A stretch of DNA of 20,553 nucleotides from CAZQIC01 sp964593555. GTDB taxonomy: Bacteria; Bacteroidota; Bacteroidia; JAFLBG01. The notes under the pieces are model-generated. The model was not told the DNA's origin. It searched no databases and saw nothing but the letters and a program-made list of their open reading frames with translations. A program made the translations under genes and the position numbers. Shown here piece by piece: positions 16,455 through 20,553 of this stretch. Location: the NCBI GenBank assembly GCA_964593555.1, contig CAZQIC010000083.1:1-20553 (forward strand), read 5' to 3'. Every line of letters starts with the position of its first letter. The stretch's first letter is position 1.

Positions 16455-18278
16455 TTATTTTAAAGATAAATTCCCTTCGTACTGAAGTTTACTAAGACTT
16501 TTATAAAGTCCGTTATCGTTTTCAATAAGTTGTTCGTGGGTTCCTGTTTCTACGACTTCGCCTTTATCAATAACAATTATTTTATCGGCTTTACGAATGG
16601 TTGAAAGTCTGTGTGCAATTACGATTGATGTACGTCCTATCATTAATTTATCCAGCGCATTTTGCACCAGGCGTTCCGATTCGGAATCCAACGAGCTGGT
16701 AGCTTCATCTAAAATTAATATCGAAGGGTTTTTAAGTACAGCTCTTGCAATGGCAATGCGTTGTCTTTGTCCGCCAGAAAGCTGTATGCCGCGCTCACCA
16801 ACTAAAGTTTCAAACTTTTCGGGGAAACTGTCAATGAATTCGAAAGCATTTGCTTTTTTTGCCGCTTCAATAATTTCACCCGGTGTAGCATTGGGTTTTC
16901 CATACGCTATATTTTCTTTTATACTTCCTCCAAATAGCAATACATCCTGTGGTACAATGGCCATATTGCTCCTTAACTCTGTTAATCCATAATCATTAAT
17001 GTTTTTCCCATCAACTTTTATTTCACCATTTTGCACTTCATAGAAGCGCAGTATAAGTGATGCTATAGTTGATTTGCCTGAGCCGCTGGGGCCTACAACG
17101 GCTATGGTTTCTCCCTGCCTTGCCTTGAATGAGACAGATTTAAGTACCTCGTGTTCTTTCCGTGTAGGGTAAGAAAATTCTACATTGTTAAATTCAATTT
17201 CTCCATTAATGGATCTGTTTGTTTTATTTACTTGCGTATTAATGACCTCAATTTTCCCATCTATTAATTCAAATACTCTTTCTGTTGCACCAAGCGCACG
17301 TTGAATGGACGCAATTTGCTCGGGCAATCCTCCAAGTGATCCTGCAACAAATAAAGAAAGCATCATGAATTTTCCAAATTCTTCCGCCGTCAATTGTTGG
17401 CTATTCTTTAGCAAAAGCATTTGATATAAAATGAAAAATATTGCACCAAACATGCAGGTAATAATAAATGCAAAAAATGTTCCTCTGAAAATTCCGTAAC
17501 GTATTCCAAAATCTCTTATTCCTGCAGTGGCTTTTTCATAACGGTTAATTTCGAATGATTCGTTGGTGAAAGATTTTACATTGGTAATTCCGGTTAAGGC
17601 TTCACCCACAATTGTGTTTGACTCTGCAATTTTATCCTGCATAGAGCGGGAAAATTTACGAATGCGCCTACCAAATAATACAGCCACAATTACTAAGGGC
17701 GGAATAATAATGAGAAACCATTTTGCAACAGCCCATGGAACGTAATAAATAATTAAACAAAGTCCTCCTATGCCTACAACCGATTGACGTATTAGTTCTG
17801 CAATGTTCATAGAGAAAGCTTCAGAGATCACATTGATATCCGTTGCAATACGGCTGCTTAATTCACTTACATGGCTTTTGGAGAAAAATTCCATAGGCAT
17901 TTGTACCAATCTTTTAAATGTATCTAAGCGTAAATTTTTTAACATATTCTCTGTTACCTGGGCAAACGTTAAAACTCTCCCAAACGAGAATGAACCTTGG
18001 ATAACGAGGATAATGAGTAATAGCTTTCCTGTTTCTAAAAGTTCTGCTTTGATTATTTCTGGGGATTTTCCTGTTTCACCAAAAAAGCCGAACATTTTTC
18101 CGGAAACAAGTGGAAATATTAATCCTACTGCTGCTGTGCCCAACAAAAAAAACATTCCTAATAAAAACTTCCATTTATTCTCCCCAATGTATTTGAATAA
18201 ACGGAGTGAGCGTACAAAATTTTCTTTATTCAGCTTTGCTTTAGGAAGCTCATCTTTTCTTTTATCTCCTCTTGCCAT
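16455..18278 (-). CDS. ABC half-transporter, fused membrane and ATPase domains (ABCB/MsbA-like exporter)
   Basis: The 607-residue protein has an N-terminal transmembrane domain of about six helices (about 30-330). Visible helices include FLLGMFFLLGTAAVGLIFPL, LLLIILVIQGSFSFG, VVGIGGLCLIIYYVPWAV and FFAFIITCMFGAIFFILY. A coupling region reads NTIVGEALTGITNVKSFTNE. The nucleotide-binding domain has Walker A GPSGSGKST at 396-404, a Q-loop in IVPQDVLLFG, the signature LSGGQ at 500-504, Walker B ILILDEATSS near 521-530 and the switch His in IVIAHRLST. It would work as a homodimer exporting a lipid, peptide or drug; MsbA-type lipid A flipping is possible but not demonstrated. Bacteroidota usually carry several such genes, so specificity stays open. 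It is divergent from the small cysteine-rich protein gene with a 110-nt interval. Confidence 0.93.
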   Translation of the reverse strand: MARGDKRKDELPKAKLNKENFVRSLRLFKYIGENKWKFLLGMFFLLGTAAVGLIFPLVSGKMFGFFGETGKSPEIIKAELLETGKLLLIILVIQGSFSFGRVLTFAQVTENMLKNLRLDTFKRLVQMPMEFFSKSHVSELSSRIATDINVISEAFSMNIAELIRQSVVGIGGLCLIIYYVPWAVAKWFLIIIPPLVIVAVLFGRRIRKFSRSMQDKIAESNTIVGEALTGITNVKSFTNESFEINRYEKATAGIRDFGIRYGIFRGTFFAFIITCMFGAIFFILYQMLLLKNSQQLTAEEFGKFMMLSLFVAGSLGGLPEQIASIQRALGATERVFELIDGKIEVINTQVNKTNRSINGEIEFNNVEFSYPTRKEHEVLKSVSFKARQGETIAVVGPSGSGKSTIASLILRFYEVQNGEIKVDGKNINDYGLTELRSNMAIVPQDVLLFGGSIKENIAYGKPNATPGEIIEAAKKANAFEFIDSFPEKFETLVGERGIQLSGGQRQRIAIARAVLKNPSILILDEATSSLDSESERLVQNALDKLMIGRTSIVIAHRLSTIRKADKIIVIDKGEVVETGTHEQLIENDNGLYKSLSKLQYEGNLSLK

Positions 18279-18388
18279 TGCGATGGATTGAATTATAAAG
18301 TTACTCTTTTTAGTATAGAGGAATACCTATAAGCGGGTATTTTAACTAAAAGCTAGATAAAGTATTTTAGTAATTCTAAAAGCATAAA

Positions 18389-18769
18389 ATGAATACTCAA
18401 AAAAATAGTACTACCCCGTCTCTTAAATTCGTTTGTCCTAAAAAATGGGATTCTATGAGTCCTGCGAACGGCGGTCGTCAGTGTGATTCATGTAATAAGG
18501 TGGTGCGTGATTTTTCGGCTATTCCTGTTAATGAATTAAATAAGGCATTGTCATGTAATACTGAAAAGAAGTTGTGCGGTAATTTTAAAGCATATCAATT
18601 GGATAAGCCATTTGGAAACGGAAAGGACAAAATTATTTCGTTTTATCAAAGAATACTTAATGATAAATTCCGGTTCAATATGTTAAAGCCTGTTACATTA
18701 CTTTTTATAATGGGTGTGATGTTCTTAACGGGATGCCGGGTATTTATAAGAGGAAAAGTGGTGGCATGA
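18389..18769 (+). CDS. Small cysteine-rich single-pass membrane protein of unknown function
   Basis: The 126-residue product has an N-terminal cysteine motif, C16 in FVCPKKWDSM and C32/C35 in GRQCDSCNKVVRDFS, and then C56 and C63 in KLCGNFKAYQL. This could be a small metal-binding or redox-active head. One hydrophobic helix (about 99-115, LKPVTLLFIMGVMFLTG) follows, with C116 at its end and a short basic tail. The pattern CPxxWDxM-GRxCxxCxKxVxDF occurs, as I recall it, in other uncharacterised Bacteroidota proteins. It has no N-terminal signal, so the cysteine head is probably cytoplasmic. The frame stays open for 23 lysine-rich codons beyond the TGA at 18767-18769 up to TAG at 18839-18841, so the protein may be shortened here. 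It stands alone, divergent from the ABC exporter and convergent with the metalloprotease. Confidence 0.75.
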   Translation: MNTQKNSTTPSLKFVCPKKWDSMSPANGGRQCDSCNKVVRDFSAIPVNELNKALSCNTEKKLCGNFKAYQLDKPFGNGKDKIISFYQRILNDKFRFNMLKPVTLLFIMGVMFLTGCRVFIRGKVVA

Positions 18770-18865
18770 ACAAAATCAAAGCCTAAAAATAAAATAGAAG
18801 CAGTATCTGCAGCTTTGCCGAAACATTCAAAATTAAACTAGAGAAAATATTGAATTGAAATAAAC

Positions 18866-20209
18866 TTATCTGGATACCACTATCTTTTTCAGATAAGTAT
18901 TTTCATCGAATCTTACTTCAACAAAGTATACGCCTTCGCTGTAAGTGGAAATATCAATGTTGAGATCCGACCCTATATTTTTAAGCTCGTTTTTCGCAAC
19001 AAGGTTTCCAAGCATGCCGTAGATCTTGATATCTACAGATGAATTAACTTTTGAATCACCAGGTAAATTAATGTGCAATTTGTCTTTTGCGGGATTTGGA
19101 TAGACAGAAATATCTTCCATTATTTTCTCAGTTTCAATGCCTACACCAAGGCAATTGATTTGACCAGCTGCACTAATTCTCATGCTACTATTTGCCATCA
19201 CCGTTTTAATTCTTGTTTTTTGATCTCCGGTAAACATTATGCTTGATGCATCATTAGTATAATCCATAAAATTCATAAACATTACTCCCGGACTTGTGGA
19301 AGAACAATTGTCAAGTTTTGGAAAAGTAGGTGTACCATAGATTGGGCCTCTTTCAACAGGAGTATCGGTGCAGAAATCATCTGCCGAACAAGTATTATTA
19401 TCATCGCCCCAAGTATGTCTTAATCCAAGCCAGTGTCCCACCTCATGAACTGTGGTGCGTCCCTTATTATTGGGAGATACTACAACTCCAGTGGTTCCGA
19501 AAGCTGTATATTTTATGGCAACTCCATCAGTGGTTGATGTGCCTATACTGGTAGTTATTCCGCTTAATGTTGAACCCGGAGGAAAGGTTGCATAACCTAA
19601 TAAAGTTCCGCTTACACTTGGATCGTTGAAGTCTGTTACCCAAATGTTCAAATATTTATTTGGGTCCCAAATCGTCGAAGACTTTATATTCTCAAAAGCA
19701 GCAATCGTATAAGGAGGAGCAGGGTACCCCATTTGTGTAATATCAATTCTTTCAATCCCCGGAGAGCTAAGCAGCGCTCCGGTTGGGCTTTTCTGAGCCA
19801 TGCAAAAATTAATTTCGCAATCAGCGGCAACTGATGTCCACGTGGCCGGGACGTTTGATATATCAGCGTTTAGTTTTCTAAAATCGTTATTAAGTACAGT
19901 TATCTGTGAATTTATTTGTGCATCACTAATGTTTCTGGTAACACCAACTGCTTGCCCTGAATGAATAACATGTACGATAACCGGAAATGTATATATGGTT
20001 TGTGCTTTTGCACTTCCCTGAGCACCTTCTGCAATTTTTTGCTGCATCCAATTTTCAAAATCATCCAGTGTACCCATGGCCGGATTTTTTGCTCTTATCA
20101 TACTATCTGCATGCATGGTGCCACAAGCCTTTTGCTGAGCGGCGATATTAGAATTTAGCAGGCAAAATGTGGATACTGATAAAATGAGTTGTGAGGAGAA
20201 GTTTCTCAT
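18866..20209 (-). CDS. Secreted zinc metalloprotease, M43 (pappalysin/cytophagalysin-like), T9SS type A sorting domain
   Basis: With the ATG at 20209 the protein has 447 residues; an upstream TTG at 20215 would add only two. A signal peptide (about 1-25, ending NIAAQ) and a pro-region come first. TFPVIVHVIHSG then marks the start of the M43 catalytic domain. The zinc-binding site is HEVGHWLGLRH at 255-265 (H255, H259, H265, with catalytic E256), followed by TWGDD and a DFCTDTP segment typical of the family. The Met-turn is near MNFMDYTND. Residues about 365-447 (VYPNPAKDKL, IKIYGMLGN, YSEGVYFVEV, KKIVVSR) are a type A T9SS sorting domain, so the enzyme should be secreted and then attached at the surface or released. 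Substrate is unknown. There is no clear promoter match upstream. Confidence 0.93.
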   Translation of the reverse strand: MRNFSSQLILSVSTFCLLNSNIAAQQKACGTMHADSMIRAKNPAMGTLDDFENWMQQKIAEGAQGSAKAQTIYTFPVIVHVIHSGQAVGVTRNISDAQINSQITVLNNDFRKLNADISNVPATWTSVAADCEINFCMAQKSPTGALLSSPGIERIDITQMGYPAPPYTIAAFENIKSSTIWDPNKYLNIWVTDFNDPSVSGTLLGYATFPPGSTLSGITTSIGTSTTDGVAIKYTAFGTTGVVVSPNNKGRTTVHEVGHWLGLRHTWGDDNNTCSADDFCTDTPVERGPIYGTPTFPKLDNCSSTSPGVMFMNFMDYTNDASSIMFTGDQKTRIKTVMANSSMRISAAGQINCLGVGIETEKIMEDISVYPNPAKDKLHINLPGDSKVNSSVDIKIYGMLGNLVAKNELKNIGSDLNIDISTYSEGVYFVEVRFDENTYLKKIVVSR

Positions 20210-20400
20210 ATACAATATTAGGTTTAAGACAAAATGTTTTGAGGGATGTTAAAACATTAATCGTTATCAATATAGGAAAAAAAATGTGTAATTCCTAATC
20301 AAATAATGAACATTTTAGCTAAATATGGCATTTAATTAGACAGAAGCTAATAAATTACGGACTTAAATTAAGAATGAATTATTCTATTTTGTCCCCAGCT

Positions 20401-20553
20401 TTAATCGCCCGTAGGTTGGATGGCACTCGTTTCGAACATGAGCATAACGGTCTTTTGAGGAGCTACAGGGCGGTGCATAACTCCTTTGGAAATGGTTACG
20501 CCCTGGTTGGGATTTAGCTCTATAATCTTATTGTTTTCTAACTCGATTAGCAA
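20401..20553 (-). CDS. Cupin-like protein, C-terminal 50 codons only (cut by window edge)
   Basis: On the minus strand an open frame runs in from the right edge and stops at TAA (20401-20403). It reads LLIELENNKIIELNPNQG, then VTISKGVMHRPVAPQ, then KTVMLMFETSAIQPTGD. The order of a glycine-containing turn, a strand with a His just before RP (GVMHRP) and a hydrophobic strand resembles the second half of the cupin barrel, where the late metal-binding His sits. It also resembles cupin_2 proteins that end in a TGD-type C-terminus. With only a third of the protein visible, substrate and enzyme activity cannot be given. The rest of the gene is beyond the window. The 191-nt interval 20210-20400 between it and the metalloprotease gene holds an 8-bp inverted repeat and nothing else I can support. 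Confidence 0.65.
   Translation of the reverse strand: MLIELENNKIIELNPNQGVTISKGVMHRPVAPQKTVMLMFETSAIQPTGD

Noticed and set aside
18322..18341. AATACC/GGTATT inverted repeat in the divergent interval before the cysteine-rich gene
   Set aside because: Only 6 bp with an 8-nt loop in an AT-rich region; it could be an operator, but there is nothing to distinguish it from chance.

Overview
The window reads as ordinary chromosomal DNA of a low-GC Bacteroidota bacterium (Flavobacteriia/Cytophagia-like; genus not resolvable by eye). The basis is two secreted proteins with type IX secretion system (T9SS) C-terminal sorting domains, one of type A and one of type B; a DUF4249 lipoprotein paired with a CarboxypepD_reg-type TonB-dependent receptor; a DUF4294 protein; a promoter matching the Bacteroidota TTTG-N19-TAnnTTTG pattern; and mostly AT-rich leaders without Shine-Dalgarno sequences. 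I see no mobile element, CRISPR array, phage gene or rRNA.

Region 1 (1-4576, + strand) is the end of a surface-polysaccharide cluster: a SAM methyltransferase cut by the left edge, a GT4 glycosyltransferase, a GT2 glycosyltransferase and a glutamine-dependent asparagine synthase (asnB). It looks visibly AT-richer than the housekeeping genes further on, as O-antigen and exopolysaccharide loci often do. Region 2 (4580-7836, - strand) is a two-gene outer-membrane uptake operon, with the TonB-dependent receptor upstream of the DUF4249 lipoprotein and a good promoter in front. Region 3 (7996-8109) is tRNA-Pro(GGG) followed by a strong hairpin. Region 4 (8174-12510) pairs an exported MsrB (+) with a convergent 1275-residue secreted protein (-) made of a signal peptide, an N-terminal domain, exactly seven SBBP repeats, a PKD domain, about five Ig-like repeats and a T9SS type B sorting domain.

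Region 5 (12649-16425, + strand) holds a 506-residue cytoplasmic helical-repeat protein of unknown function, a biotin carboxylase (accC) without its usual carrier or carboxyltransferase neighbours, and a DUF4294 exported protein. Region 6 (16455-20553) holds an ABC half-transporter (-), a small cysteine-rich membrane protein (+) whose frame stays open past its TGA stop, an M43-type secreted zinc metalloprotease with a T9SS type A tail (-), and the last 50 codons of a cupin-like gene (-) cut by the right edge.

The linking theme is the cell envelope: polysaccharide synthesis, TonB-dependent uptake, periplasmic methionine-sulfoxide repair, T9SS-secreted adhesin-like and protease products, and an exporter. 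I did not find a convincing new multi-gene system. The most worthwhile leads are the unnamed helical-repeat protein at 12649-14169, the seven-repeat propeller protein, and the possible interrupted or readthrough C-terminus at 18767.
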